A stretch of 64,000 nt of DNA, taken from the NCBI RefSeq assembly GCF_017571525.1, contig NZ_JAGETY010000013.1, positions 62,001 through 126,000 of the forward strand, in the 5' to 3' direction. The stretch comes from Hymenobacter sp. BT559. Its GTDB lineage: Bacteria > Bacteroidota > Bacteroidia > Cytophagales > Hymenobacteraceae. The notes below the pieces were generated by a model, which did not search any database, was not told where the DNA came from, and saw only the letters and a list, made by a program, of their open reading frames with translations. This document shows, in pieces, positions 1 through 7,853 of the stretch. The number at the start of each line of letters is the position of its first letter. The stretch's first letter is position 1. The position numbers and the translations under genes are program-made.

Positions 1-2184
1 TATGGCGAAGACCCGTACCTGACCGGCCAGATGGGTTCGGCGCTGGTGAAAGGCTTTCAGGGCGATGACCCCAAATACTTGAAAATTACGGCTTGCGCCA
101 AGCATTTTGCCGTGCACAGCGGCCCCGAGCAGCTGCGCCACGAGTTCAACGCCAAAATCAGCGACTACGACCTGTGGGACACCTACCTGCCGGCCTTCCG
201 CGACCTGATAGTGGACGCCAAGGTGGCCGGCGTGATGTGCGCCTACAACGCCTACGCCGGCCAGCCGTGCTGCGGCAGCGACATCTTGATGACCAACATC
301 TTATACAAGAAGTGGCAGTTCAAGGGCTACGTCACCTCCGACTGCGACGGGCTCAACGACTTCTGGCAGCACCACAAAACCGACCCCGACGCCGCCACCG
401 CCGCTGCCAACGCCGTGCTACACGGCACTGATATTGAGTGCGCTACAGGCAAGCTGTTTACCTATAACTCGCTGCTCGAATCGGTGCAAAAAAAGCTCAT
501 CAGTGAGCAGCAGCTCGACGTGTCGGTGAAGCGGCTGTATAAAATCCGGTTTCAGCTCGGCATGTTCGACCCGGTGGAGCGCGTGAAGTACGCCCAGATT
601 CCGCTGAGTGTGGTGGAGAGCGCGCCGCACCAGGCCCACGCGTTGAAAATGGCGCGCGAATCGGTGGTGCTCCTTAAAAATGAGAAGAACACGCTGCCGC
701 TGCGCAAAAACCTGAAGAAAATCGTGGTGCTAGGCCCCAACGCCGACAACGAGAACGTGCAGCTTGGCAACTACAACGGCTTTCCGACCCGCATCGTGAC
801 GCCGCTCGCGGGCATTCGGGCCAAGGTGGGGCCGGGTACCGAAGTGGTGTATGTGCAGGGGGTAGACTACGCCAGCAACACAGTGTACGAGCCGCTCGAC
901 CTCAGCAAGCAGCTGGCCTATAATGGCCAGCCGGGCTTTCACGCCGAGTATTTTAAAGGTACCGGTCTGGAAGGCCCCGCCGTGGCTACGCGCCAGGAAG
1001 CTAGCCTCGACCGCTACCTCGCCAACGTGAAAATGGAGGTGGCACCCGGCCTGCCCGCCGAAAATTTTTCGGCCCGCTACCAAACCACCTTCACCCCGGA
1101 AACCAGCGGAGAGCTAGCCCTGCAAATCACGGGAGATGACGGTTACCGCCTTTTTGTTAATGGCAAACAAGTGCTCGACGCCTGGGCTAGCCGCGGCGTA
1201 TCGACCCGCCAGCACGTGCTGACGGTGACCAAAGGCCTGCCGCTGGACCTGCGGCTGGAGTATTTCCAAACCGACCGCCGCACCATCCTCAAGTTTACGG
1301 GCGCGAAAGTGGTGCCCATGAATGCGGCCAATATTCTGGCTAAGGTGCAGGACGCCGACGCGCTCATTTTCGTGGGCGGCATTTCGCCCCGGCTCGAAGG
1401 CGAGGAAATGAAGGTGGACGTGCCCGGCTTCAGCGGCGGCGACCGCACCACCATCGGCCTGCCGCAGGTGCAAACCGACCTGCTGAAAGTGCTGCACAGC
1501 ACCGGCAAGCCCGTGGTGCTGGCCCTGATGACGGGCAGCGCCCTCGCCACGCCCTGGGAGGCCGCGCACCTGCCGGCCATCCTCAATACCTGGTATGGCG
1601 GGCAGGCTGCCGGCACAGCCCTGGCCGACGTGCTTTTTGGTGACTACAACCCCGCTGGCCGCCTGCCGGTGACATTCTACAAGTCAGAAACGCAGTTGCC
1701 GGCCTTCGACAATTACAGCATGGCCGGCCGCACCTACCGCTACTTCAGTGGCGAGCCGCTGTTTCCGTTTGGTTTTGGCCTGAGTTATACCACCTTCAAA
1801 TACAGCGGCTTGCAGGTACTGAGTAAGCCCGTAACCGGCCAGCCCGTCCGGGTAAGCGTGCAGGTGCAGAACACCGGCCCGCGCGCCGGCGAGGAGGTGG
1901 TGCAGCTCTACGTGCGCCACCCCGGTGCTACCGGGCGCGTGGCTAGGCACGCCCTGGAGGGCTTTCGGCGCATCAGCCTGCAAGCCGGCGAGAAAAAGAC
2001 GGTGCAGTTTACGCTCACGCCCCGCCAGCTTTCGCGGCTCGACGCCCTGGCCCGGCGTGCCGAGCTGGCCGGGAAGGTGCAGCTATTTATAGGCGGCGGG
2101 CAGCCCCTGGCGGCGGATGTATCGGCGGGCCGCGTTCTGAAAACTGACTTGCAGCTGACCGGAGCACGCGTAGCGCTGGACTAA
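1..2184 (+). CDS. Glycoside hydrolase family 3 with inserted PA14 domain (5' end outside window)
   Basis: The frame is open from base 1, so the signal peptide and much of the TIM barrel lie outside the window. It is a GH3 enzyme, probably a beta-glucosidase or beta-xylosidase acting on oligosaccharides outside the inner membrane. Seen: YGEDPYL at the window edge, KHFAVHSGPE, and GYVTSDCDG, in which the Asp at bases 340-342 is the expected nucleophile. A PA14 domain (about bases 940-1290, AEYFKG to TILKF) interrupts the second catalytic domain, as in some yeast and bacterial beta-glucosidases. It is followed by WYGGQAAGTALADVLFG and a fibronectin III-like end with GEEVVQLYVRHP. The SDCDG form is nearer to xylosidase-type members, but the substrate cannot be settled from sequence. 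The gene is followed by 144 bases before the next start on the same strand. Confidence 0.93.
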   Translation, partial: YGEDPYLTGQMGSALVKGFQGDDPKYLKITACAKHFAVHSGPEQLRHEFNAKISDYDLWDTYLPAFRDLIVDAKVAGVMCAYNAYAGQPCCGSDILMTNILYKKWQFKGYVTSDCDGLNDFWQHHKTDPDAATAAANAVLHGTDIECATGKLFTYNSLLESVQKKLISEQQLDVSVKRLYKIRFQLGMFDPVERVKYAQIPLSVVESAPHQAHALKMARESVVLLKNEKNTLPLRKNLKKIVVLGPNADNENVQLGNYNGFPTRIVTPLAGIRAKVGPGTEVVYVQGVDYASNTVYEPLDLSKQLAYNGQPGFHAEYFKGTGLEGPAVATRQEASLDRYLANVKMEVAPGLPAENFSARYQTTFTPETSGELALQITGDDGYRLFVNGKQVLDAWASRGVSTRQHVLTVTKGLPLDLRLEYFQTDRRTILKFTGAKVVPMNAANILAKVQDADALIFVGGISPRLEGEEMKVDVPGFSGGDRTTIGLPQVQTDLLKVLHSTGKPVVLALMTGSALATPWEAAHLPAILNTWYGGQAAGTALADVLFGDYNPAGRLPVTFYKSETQLPAFDNYSMAGRTYRYFSGEPLFPFGFGLSYTTFKYSGLQVLSKPVTGQPVRVSVQVQNTGPRAGEEVVQLYVRHPGATGRVARHALEGFRRISLQAGEKKTVQFTLTPRQLSRLDALARRAELAGKVQLFIGGGQPLAADVSAGRVLKTDLQLTGARVALD

Positions 2185-2328
2185 GCTCCACGATGAGCTA
2201 ACGCATTGGCCACGCCCGGGCGATGCGCCAAGCCACCAAGGCTTGTGAAGAGTGGATACTACGAAGGCCGCAGTGCGAAACGCGAGTGACGGCCGCATCT
2301 TTGCAGCTCTCCTTTTCGACATTTCCTA

Positions 2329-3525
2329 ATGTTTCCTTCCGCTCTTTTTTCGGCCAGCGGCTGGCGCGTGCTAGCCGCTGGCCTGGCCGCTGCCGGGCTA
2401 GCTAGCTGCGCCCGCACCGTGCCCACCACCGCCAGCAACGGCGGTTACCTGGTGTATATCGGTACCAACGTAGCTAATCCACAAGAGAATACCATTTATC
2501 TTTATCGCCTCAGTCCGGCCACCGGCGAGCTGCAGTCGCTAGGGGCCATGAAGGGCGGGGCGCAGCCCACCTACCTGACCATGGACGCCGCGCACCGCCA
2601 CCTTTACGCGGTGAGTGAAACCCAGACCTTTCAGGGAGCACCTGGCGGGGGCGTGAGCGCATTGGCTATTGACCCGCGCACCGCCATGCTGACCATGCTC
2701 AGTCAGCAGCCCTCCACGGGCGCCTCGCCCTGCTACATCAGCCTCGACCGCACGGGTAAGAATGCCTTGGTAGCCAACTATTCGAGTGGCAACGTGGCGG
2801 TGCTGCCCGTGCGCCCCGACGGCCAGCTAGCCCCACCCAGTGCTACCGACCAGCACCAGCCGCCCACTGGCCCGCACAAAAATCAGGACAAGCCGCACGC
2901 CCACAGCTTCCTGCCCGCGCCTGACAATCGCTACGTTTTCTCCGCCGACCTGGGCACGGACAAAGTGTATGGCTATCAGCTCGATGCTGCTACCGGGCAA
3001 CTGCGCTTGCAGCCCGCGCCAGCGTTCACGGGCAAGCCCGGCTCGGGGCCGCGCCACCTCACGTTTCACCCCAATGGCCGCTGGGCTTACCTCGAAAACG
3101 AGCTCAACTCGACCCTAGTGGCGCTAACCTACGATGCCAAGGCTGGCACGTTTCAGGAAATGGAGACGCTGAGCACGCTGCCGGCTGGCTTCAGCGGCGA
3201 AAACGCGGGCGCCGACGTGCACGTGAGCCCCGACGGCCGGTTTGTTTATACCTCCAACCGGGGCGATAATAGCTTGGCCGTGTTTAGCATTGCGCCCGCC
3301 GACGGGCACCTGACCCTAGTGCAGCACGTGAGCACGCAGGGCAACTGGCCCCGCAACTTCGCCCTTGACCCTAGCGGGCGCGTGCTGCTGGTAGCCAATC
3401 AGAAGTCGGAAGATGTATTTACTTATATGGTTGACAAGCAGACCGGTAAGCTTACGCCCTCTGGCAAATCGGTGCGCGTACCCACGCCCATGTTTGTGGA
3501 GGTGGTGCCCGACTTTACCAAATAA
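2329..3525 (+). CDS. Lactonase family beta-propeller lipoprotein (6-phosphogluconolactonase-like)
   Basis: 398 residues of the lactonase (YkgB/Pgl-type, seven-bladed propeller) family, whose characterised member hydrolyses 6-phosphogluconolactone. The N-terminus is a lipoprotein signal ending GLASC, so the protein should sit in an envelope membrane rather than the cytosol; a role on a periplasmic lactone is therefore as likely as one in the pentose phosphate pathway. Family marks: YLVYIGTNVANPQENTIYLY, HLYAVSETQ, KPHAHSFLPAPDNRYVFSAD, GSGPRHLTFHPNGRWAYLEN, DVHVSPDGRFVYTSNRGDNS and NWPRNFALDPSGRVLLVANQ. A CATCTTTG element lies about 30 bases before the ATG, close to the Bacteroidota minus-7 box. 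The gene runs convergently into ligA, with a long palindrome between the two stops. Confidence 0.87.
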   Translation: MFPSALFSASGWRVLAAGLAAAGLASCARTVPTTASNGGYLVYIGTNVANPQENTIYLYRLSPATGELQSLGAMKGGAQPTYLTMDAAHRHLYAVSETQTFQGAPGGGVSALAIDPRTAMLTMLSQQPSTGASPCYISLDRTGKNALVANYSSGNVAVLPVRPDGQLAPPSATDQHQPPTGPHKNQDKPHAHSFLPAPDNRYVFSADLGTDKVYGYQLDAATGQLRLQPAPAFTGKPGSGPRHLTFHPNGRWAYLENELNSTLVALTYDAKAGTFQEMETLSTLPAGFSGENAGADVHVSPDGRFVYTSNRGDNSLAVFSIAPADGHLTLVQHVSTQGNWPRNFALDPSGRVLLVANQKSEDVFTYMVDKQTGKLTPSGKSVRVPTPMFVEVVPDFTK

Positions 3526-3527
3526 AA

Positions 3528-3619
3528 GCGCAAGGTGTCGCGGAGTAAAAAGAGGTTTCGCAAGGTTGACGTTCTGCCAACCCTTGCGAAACCTCTTTTT
3601 ACTCCGCGACACCTTGCGC
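3528..3619. repeat. Perfect 38-base inverted repeat between convergent genes
   Basis: Two 38-base arms (3528-3565 and 3582-3619) are exact reverse complements around a 16-base spacer. The left arm begins GCGCAAGGTGTCGCGGAGTA. It fills the whole gap between the lactonase stop and the ligA stop. The arms hold A-tract/T-tract segments, so the RNA hairpin could end transcription from both sides, but the length and perfection exceed a usual terminator and suggest a palindromic interspersed element. Confidence 0.85.
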
Positions 3620-3620
3620 G

Positions 3621-5633
3621 CTATTCGGCCAGCGGCAACAGGGCTAATAGCTCGGTTTCCGAAATAATCGGCACCTTGAGCGTGGTAGCCTTTTCGAGCT
3701 TGGCGGGACCCATGTTGTCGCCGGCTACCAGGTAGCTCAGCTTCTTCGAGATAGAGCTCGTGATTTTGCCGCCGTGCTGCTGAATGAGGCTTTGCAGCTG
3801 TTCGCGGCTGTAGTTTTCAAACACACCCGAGAGCACGAAGGTGAGGCCGGCCAGGCGGTCGCTCACGGCCTTGGGCGGCTCGCCCGTTACTTCGAGCTGC
3901 ACACCGGCGGCCGCCAGGCGGGCCACTAGGGCCTGGTTTTCGGGCTGTTGGCTCCAGAGGGCCAGCGAGTCGGCAATGACGCCGCCTACTTCGGGCACGG
4001 CCGCCAGCTCCTCGGCCGAGGCGGCCAGCATGGCGCCGATGGTACGGTAGTGCTGGGCCAGCTTCTGGGCCACGGTTTCGCCCACGTAGCGGATGCCTAG
4101 GCCGAAGAGCACCCGCTCGAAGGGCACAGTTTTACTCTTCTCGATGCCCGCGATGAGGTTGTCAATCGACTTTTCACCCAGGCGCTCCAGGTTTATGAGT
4201 TCGGGGCGACGCTGGGGCAGGTCGTAGATGTCGGCGGGCGTCATAACCATTCCCAGGTCGAAGAAGCGGCCCACGGTTTCGGCCCCCAAGCCGTCGATGT
4301 TCAAGGCTTTGCGGCTCACATAGTGCTCTAGCCGGGCCTTGAGCTGGGGCGGGCAGCCGCGCTCGTTGGGGCAGCGAAAGTGGGCCTCGCCCTCGGGGCG
4401 CACCAGCGGCGTGCCGCAGGCCGGGCACTCAGTAGGAAAGCGCACGGGCACGGCTTCGGCGGGCCTAGCGGCCAGGTCTACGCCGGTGATTTTCGGGATA
4501 ATCTCGCCGCCTTTCTCTACGAAAACCATGTCGCCGAGGCGTAGGTCGAGCAGAGCTATCTGGTTGGCGTTGTGGACGCTGGCGCGCTTCACGGTGGTGC
4601 CCGCTAGGGGCACGGGGTCGAGCAGCGCAACGGGCGTCACGGCGCCGGTGCGGCCCACGTTGTAGATAATCTCATTGAGGCGGGTGCGGGCCGCGGCCGT
4701 GGGGTATTTGTAGGCGATGGCCCAACGCGGGCTCTTGGCCGTGAGGCCTAGCTGGTCTTGCTGGCGCAGGTCATCGACCTTAATCACGATGCCATCGGTG
4801 TTCACGGGCAGGGAGAAACGCTTTTGCTGCCACTCGTGGATGTAGTCGAGTACCTCCTGCAAGTTGGCGCAGCGCCGCCAGGTGGGCGACACCGGCAGGC
4901 CCCAGGCCGCGGCGGCCTCCAGGCTTTCGCTATGGCTGGCGAAGTGCCGGCCCGGCGTGAGCACCGAGTAGGCGTAGAAGCGCAGGCGCCGCGCCGCTAC
5001 CTGGGCCGAGTCTTGCAGCTTGAGCGTGCCACTGGCGGCATTGCGGGGGTTGGCCAGCAGGGCTTCGCCGTTTTGCTCGCGCTCCTGGTTGAGGTCGTTG
5101 AAGACCTGGTTGGGCATAAAAACCTCGCCGCGCACTTCGACATCGGCTGGGAAGCTGCCGTGCAGGTGTAGTGGCAAGGTGCGAATAGTGCGCACATTGG
5201 CCGTAACTACGTCGCCGCGGGTGCCATCGCCGCGCGTCACGCCCTGGCTCAGCTCGCCGCTCTGGTAGCTCAGGCTCATGGCCACGCCGTCGAATTTCTG
5301 CTCGCATACATAGGTGTACGGAGCACCCTCGAGTCCGCGCTGCACCCGCTCGTCAAACTCGCGCAGGTCGTCTTCCGAGTACGTATTACCCAGGCTCAGC
5401 ATGGGGTAGCGGTGCCGGGCGGTTTCAAACTGCTTGGTGATGGTGCCGCCCACGCGCTGGGTGGGCGAGTTGGGCTGCGCCAGCTCCGGGTGGGCTTTTT
5501 CGAGCTGGTTGAGCTCGGCCAGCATCTGGTCAAACTCCTGGTCCGACACTTCGGAGATGTCGTGCTGGTAGTACTGCGTGTTGAGGTAGTGCAGGCGCTG
5601 GGTCAGCTCCTGAATGCGGGCTTGCGGGTCCAT
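3621..5633 (-). CDS. ligA: NAD-dependent DNA ligase LigA
   Basis: 670 residues, the normal length for bacterial LigA, which seals nicks in duplex DNA during replication and repair using NAD+. Seen in order: the Ia domain with YYQHD; the adenylation motif EQKFDG with the reactive Lys at 113; the OB fold; a four-cysteine zinc finger (CPACGTPLVRP ... CPNERGCPPQ); helix-hairpin-helix repeats; and a C-terminal BRCT domain (LSGVFENYSREQLQSLIQQH). The ATG at 5633 (MDPQARIQEL) is preferred: an upstream in-frame start would add 12 residues rich in proline that precede the conserved N-terminus. The motif is KFDG rather than the commoner KIDG/KLDG, a conservative change. It converges with the lactonase gene. 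Confidence 0.97.
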   Translation of the reverse strand: MDPQARIQELTQRLHYLNTQYYQHDISEVSDQEFDQMLAELNQLEKAHPELAQPNSPTQRVGGTITKQFETARHRYPMLSLGNTYSEDDLREFDERVQRGLEGAPYTYVCEQKFDGVAMSLSYQSGELSQGVTRGDGTRGDVVTANVRTIRTLPLHLHGSFPADVEVRGEVFMPNQVFNDLNQEREQNGEALLANPRNAASGTLKLQDSAQVAARRLRFYAYSVLTPGRHFASHSESLEAAAAWGLPVSPTWRRCANLQEVLDYIHEWQQKRFSLPVNTDGIVIKVDDLRQQDQLGLTAKSPRWAIAYKYPTAAARTRLNEIIYNVGRTGAVTPVALLDPVPLAGTTVKRASVHNANQIALLDLRLGDMVFVEKGGEIIPKITGVDLAARPAEAVPVRFPTECPACGTPLVRPEGEAHFRCPNERGCPPQLKARLEHYVSRKALNIDGLGAETVGRFFDLGMVMTPADIYDLPQRRPELINLERLGEKSIDNLIAGIEKSKTVPFERVLFGLGIRYVGETVAQKLAQHYRTIGAMLAASAEELAAVPEVGGVIADSLALWSQQPENQALVARLAAAGVQLEVTGEPPKAVSDRLAGLTFVLSGVFENYSREQLQSLIQQHGGKITSSISKKLSYLVAGDNMGPAKLEKATTLKVPIISETELLALLPLAE

Positions 5634-5678
5634 AGGGCGGGGTAGGGGGCTAGCGTAAACGGGCGGCAATTCAACAAA

Positions 5679-5768
5679 AGAACGTCATGCTGCGCTTGTC
5701 GAAGCCTCTCTACCGAACAGTGCGACTGGCGCGGTAGAGGGGCTTTGACAAGCTCAGCATGACGTTCT
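5679..5768. repeat. Imperfect 37-base inverted repeat with 16-base loop
   Basis: Arms 5679-5715 and 5732-5768 pair with three mismatches in 37. The left arm carries GTCATGCTGCGCTTGTCGAA and the right arm carries its near-complement. The spacer is 16 bases, the same as in the palindrome at 3528. It lies between the start of ligA and the stop of the next minus-strand gene, so it may also serve as the terminator of neither or of read-through; no clear T-tract follows it. Confidence 0.75.
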
Positions 5769-5788
5769 GGTAGGTGGGCCAAAGGCGC

Positions 5789-6025
5789 TTACGCGGCGTT
5801 CGACAGCGCGTGGCCGGGCACCACGAAGTACGTGCTGCCGCCCTTCTGGGCATCGCGCTCGCCTTGCTCCTCGGTGCGGGCGGGCGGGGCATTTTCCTCG
5901 CCGGGGTGGCCCTGGGCTTCCTTCGCCTCGGTCGGGATAATGGGCTCGGCCGGAGCCTGAGGCTTGAAGCGGGCAAGGAGCAGGAAGGCGATGGTAGCGA
6001 CGGCGAACCAGGCAAAGAATTTCAT
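5789..6025 (-). CDS. Small membrane-anchored protein, unknown function
   Basis: 78 residues. The ATG at 6025 gives MKFFAWFAVATIAFLLLARF, a single N-terminal membrane anchor or uncleaved signal, followed by a hydrophilic tail rich in Glu, Pro, Ala and Gln that ends in YFVVPGHALSNAA. An upstream in-frame start would add 21 residues not typical of a membrane protein start. No family was recognised. It stands alone between ligA and a divergent unknown locus. Confidence 0.6.
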   Translation of the reverse strand: MKFFAWFAVATIAFLLLARFKPQAPAEPIIPTEAKEAQGHPGEENAPPARTEEQGERDAQKGGSTYFVVPGHALSNAA

Positions 6026-6192
6026 GGGCGTAGAAAAAACGGCAAAACCAGATGTGGGGCAAAAATACACTGCTTCGTGCAACGACAACCCTAGCCCGGC
6101 GGTTGCGTTTGGGCTTTACGAGCGGGCAAGCTTGCTTTGCAGCCCCGCGCGGCGATAGCCGACGCACCTTCGTTTCTTTTACTTCTTACTCC

Positions 6193-6444
6193 ATGCCTGA
6201 CCAATCCGCCACTTCCTGGGCCGAAACGGCCGCCTCGCTGCTCACCAAGCTCTCGGGCGGCGTCGAGCTCAACCTGAACTTCGACCAAGTAGAGCTGCAA
6301 GTGCCCAACTCGGCCAACCCCGCCGGCGTGCCGGCCACCTGGAAGCTCAATGGGGCCCTGCGCATCCGCACCAGGGGCGAGGCCCCGGCGGCCAGCGCCC
6401 CGCTCATTTCGCCGGCTCCCGACGCCAACGCGCCGCGTGGCTAG
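6193..6444 (+). CDS. Unknown protein, N-terminal part of a possible split gene
   Basis: 83 codons starting MPDQSATSWAETAASLL, with no signal peptide. It contains ELNLNFDQVELQVPN and ALRIRTRG and then an Ala/Pro-rich stretch, ending at a TAG that forms part of GTGGCTAG. A second frame with similar alternating beta-strand character continues straight on from 6437. The two together would make a protein of roughly 190-200 residues, so this may be the first half of one gene with a frameshift, or the first of two translationally coupled genes. Function unknown. Confidence 0.55.
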   Translation: MPDQSATSWAETAASLLTKLSGGVELNLNFDQVELQVPNSANPAGVPATWKLNGALRIRTRGEAPAASAPLISPAPDANAPRG

Positions 6445-6784
6445 GGCCCTCGACGTAGAAGCCCGGCTGGTGCTCACCTGGCCGGGCGGGCACGATATTC
6501 AGCTGGCGGCCTCGGGCTCCTACCTCATTCTCAACGTGCCTAGCCAGCAGGTGCTCGACCTCATCACGAGCGGCCCGCCCCAGCCGCCGGGCACCCCCAA
6601 GCCCCCCAAAAAGCCCGGCGCCGACCCCCTGGAGCAGCTACACTGGCTGGCGCGCCGCCTGGGCCTGGTGCTCGACCTGCGCGTGGCCGGCAAAACCTAC
6701 GCCACGTTTGGCCTGCCCGACCGCAACGGACCCAAGATTACGCTAAACGCGGTGCTGGGCAAGATAGGCTCGTTTTTTAAGTGA
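6437..6784 (+). CDS. Unknown protein, C-terminal part of a possible split gene
   Basis: 115 codons from a GTG at 6437, overlapping the stop of the preceding frame by eight bases. It contains ARLVLTWPGGHDIQLAASG, a proline/lysine linker, LEQLHWLARRLGLVLDL and a C-terminal LNAVLGKIGSFFK that could be an amphipathic helix. The frame stays open upstream to about 6350 but that stretch translates as Arg/Pro-rich sequence unlike a real N-terminus. Either a restart coupled to the upstream stop or a +1 frameshift joins the halves. No family recognised. Confidence 0.5.
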   Translation: MARALDVEARLVLTWPGGHDIQLAASGSYLILNVPSQQVLDLITSGPPQPPGTPKPPKKPGADPLEQLHWLARRLGLVLDLRVAGKTYATFGLPDRNGPKITLNAVLGKIGSFFK

Positions 6785-6804
6785 AATTGCCAGGGAGAGC
6801 CGTC

Positions 6805-6916
6805 AGCGCGATTGGGTGTAGAGAGGTATCCTTGCGCCAGTCCCTGCATTGAACGGCAAGGGACCTGGCGGCACAAAAGGCAGAGGCAAGCATGCGTTTT
6901 TACACCCGATTGCGCT
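6805..6916. repeat. Imperfect inverted-repeat element
   Basis: Outer arms AGCGCGATTGGGTGTA (6805-6820) and TACACCCGATTGCGCT (6901-6916) pair with two mismatches. Inside, CCTTGCGCCAGTCCCT and AGGGACCTGGCGGCAC also pair imperfectly, so about 110 bases could form one long hairpin. It fills most of the gap before the oxidase subunit gene. Confidence 0.55.
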
Positions 6917-6998
6917 AATAGAGCACACGGAATACCGAACAAAAAACCGCCTTTTTGCCTTACAGAGAGGAGTTTCTTTTTGCCGTAACTTAGCCATC

Positions 6999-7655
6999 GT
7001 GCAAGCCCCCCGCGACGACCGTAATACCCCCTTAGGCACCGGCCGCCGGCCCGCTGGCAGTTCGGCGTTCAGCCGCATCGAGCGCGTGCCCCCCCTCTTG
7101 ATGCTGCTCTACCTGGCACTGCTGGGCAGCACGATGCTGTTTGTGACGCTGGTAGCCATGTACATCGTCTCGCGGGCGCAGAGCGGGGTGCCGCGCGGGC
7201 TGCACCCGTTTCCGCGCTACTTTTCGCTGAGCACGGTGGTGCTGCTGGTGTCGTCTTACACGCTGGCGCAGGCGCCGCGCCTCTACCGCACCGACGACCT
7301 CCACGCGCTGGTGCGCTGCCTCGGGGCTACGCTGCTGCTAGGGTGCATTTTTAGCGGCTTGCAGGTGCAGGGCTGGCGCGAGCTGTTGCAGCAGGGCGTG
7401 CTGTTTTCGGGTGAGCGCAGCGGCACGTTTGTCTACGTTATCTCGGGGCTGCACGTGGCCCACGTACTGGCGGGGCTCATTTTTTTGCTGGTGCACCTGC
7501 TGCGCACGCTGCACGCCAGCCGCGATGCCGTGCGCACGCTCGTCTTCATCCGCAACCCCTACCATTTGCGCCAGCTGCGGGCGCTGCTCACCTATTGGCA
7601 CTTCATCGATGTGCTATGGTTAGCGCTTTTCGGGATGTTTCTGTTTTTGTATTAA
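6999..7655 (+). CDS. Cytochrome c oxidase subunit III family protein
   Basis: 218 residues when started at the GTG at 6999 (codes for VQAPRDDRNT), which removes an unconvincing 50-residue extension. Subunit III of haem-copper oxidases is a membrane subunit that stabilises proton pumping. Five hydrophobic segments are visible; GLHVAHVLAGLIFLLVH and YWHFIDVLWLALFGMFLFL are the characteristic C-terminal helices. A TAACTTAG box lies only a few bases before the GTG (6986-6993), so the mRNA may be nearly leaderless. No other oxidase subunit gene is nearby, so it is an isolated homologue, perhaps an alternative subunit. Confidence 0.82.
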   Translation: MQAPRDDRNTPLGTGRRPAGSSAFSRIERVPPLLMLLYLALLGSTMLFVTLVAMYIVSRAQSGVPRGLHPFPRYFSLSTVVLLVSSYTLAQAPRLYRTDDLHALVRCLGATLLLGCIFSGLQVQGWRELLQQGVLFSGERSGTFVYVISGLHVAHVLAGLIFLLVHLLRTLHASRDAVRTLVFIRNPYHLRQLRALLTYWHFIDVLWLALFGMFLFLY

Positions 7656-7658
7656 TGT

Positions 7659-7851
7659 CTGAACCACGGATTCGAGCGGATTTTTCGGAGTAGTCGGCTT
7701 TTGTGGACGTACTCTTTGGAATAAGAAAAGCCACCCAAGCGGGTGGCTTTTCTGCTTAATAATTTAGGCGTTGGGACAACGAAATCAATTGAGAAATACT
7801 CGTCCACAAAAGCCGACTACTCCGAAAAATCCGCTCGAATCCGTGGTTCAG
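7659..7851. repeat. Perfect 51-base inverted repeat enclosing a terminator
   Basis: Arms 7659-7709 and 7801-7851 are exact reverse complements. The left arm starts CTGAACCACGGATTCGAGCG and contains GGATTTTTCGGA. The 91-base interior holds a separate terminator hairpin at 7724-7753. The element spans the whole gap between two convergent genes. A relative with the same CCACGGATTCG...CGGATTTTTCGGA core is at 51351-51557. Confidence 0.9.
7724..7753. terminator. Bidirectional factor-independent terminator
   Basis: A 13-base-pair perfect stem AGAAAAGCCACCC / GGGTGGCTTTTCT with an AAGC loop lies between the converging oxidase subunit III gene and the T9SS cargo gene. It sits inside the loop of the long palindrome 7659-7851. 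Confidence 0.8.
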
Positions 7852-7853
7852 GC

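Noticed and set aside
2083..2322. Minus-strand frame between GH3 and the lactonase
   Set aside because: Runs across the GH3 3' end and has no features of a gene.
3528..3619. Simple terminator only
   Set aside because: Thirty-eight perfect base pairs is far more than a terminator needs, and similar long palindromes recur elsewhere.
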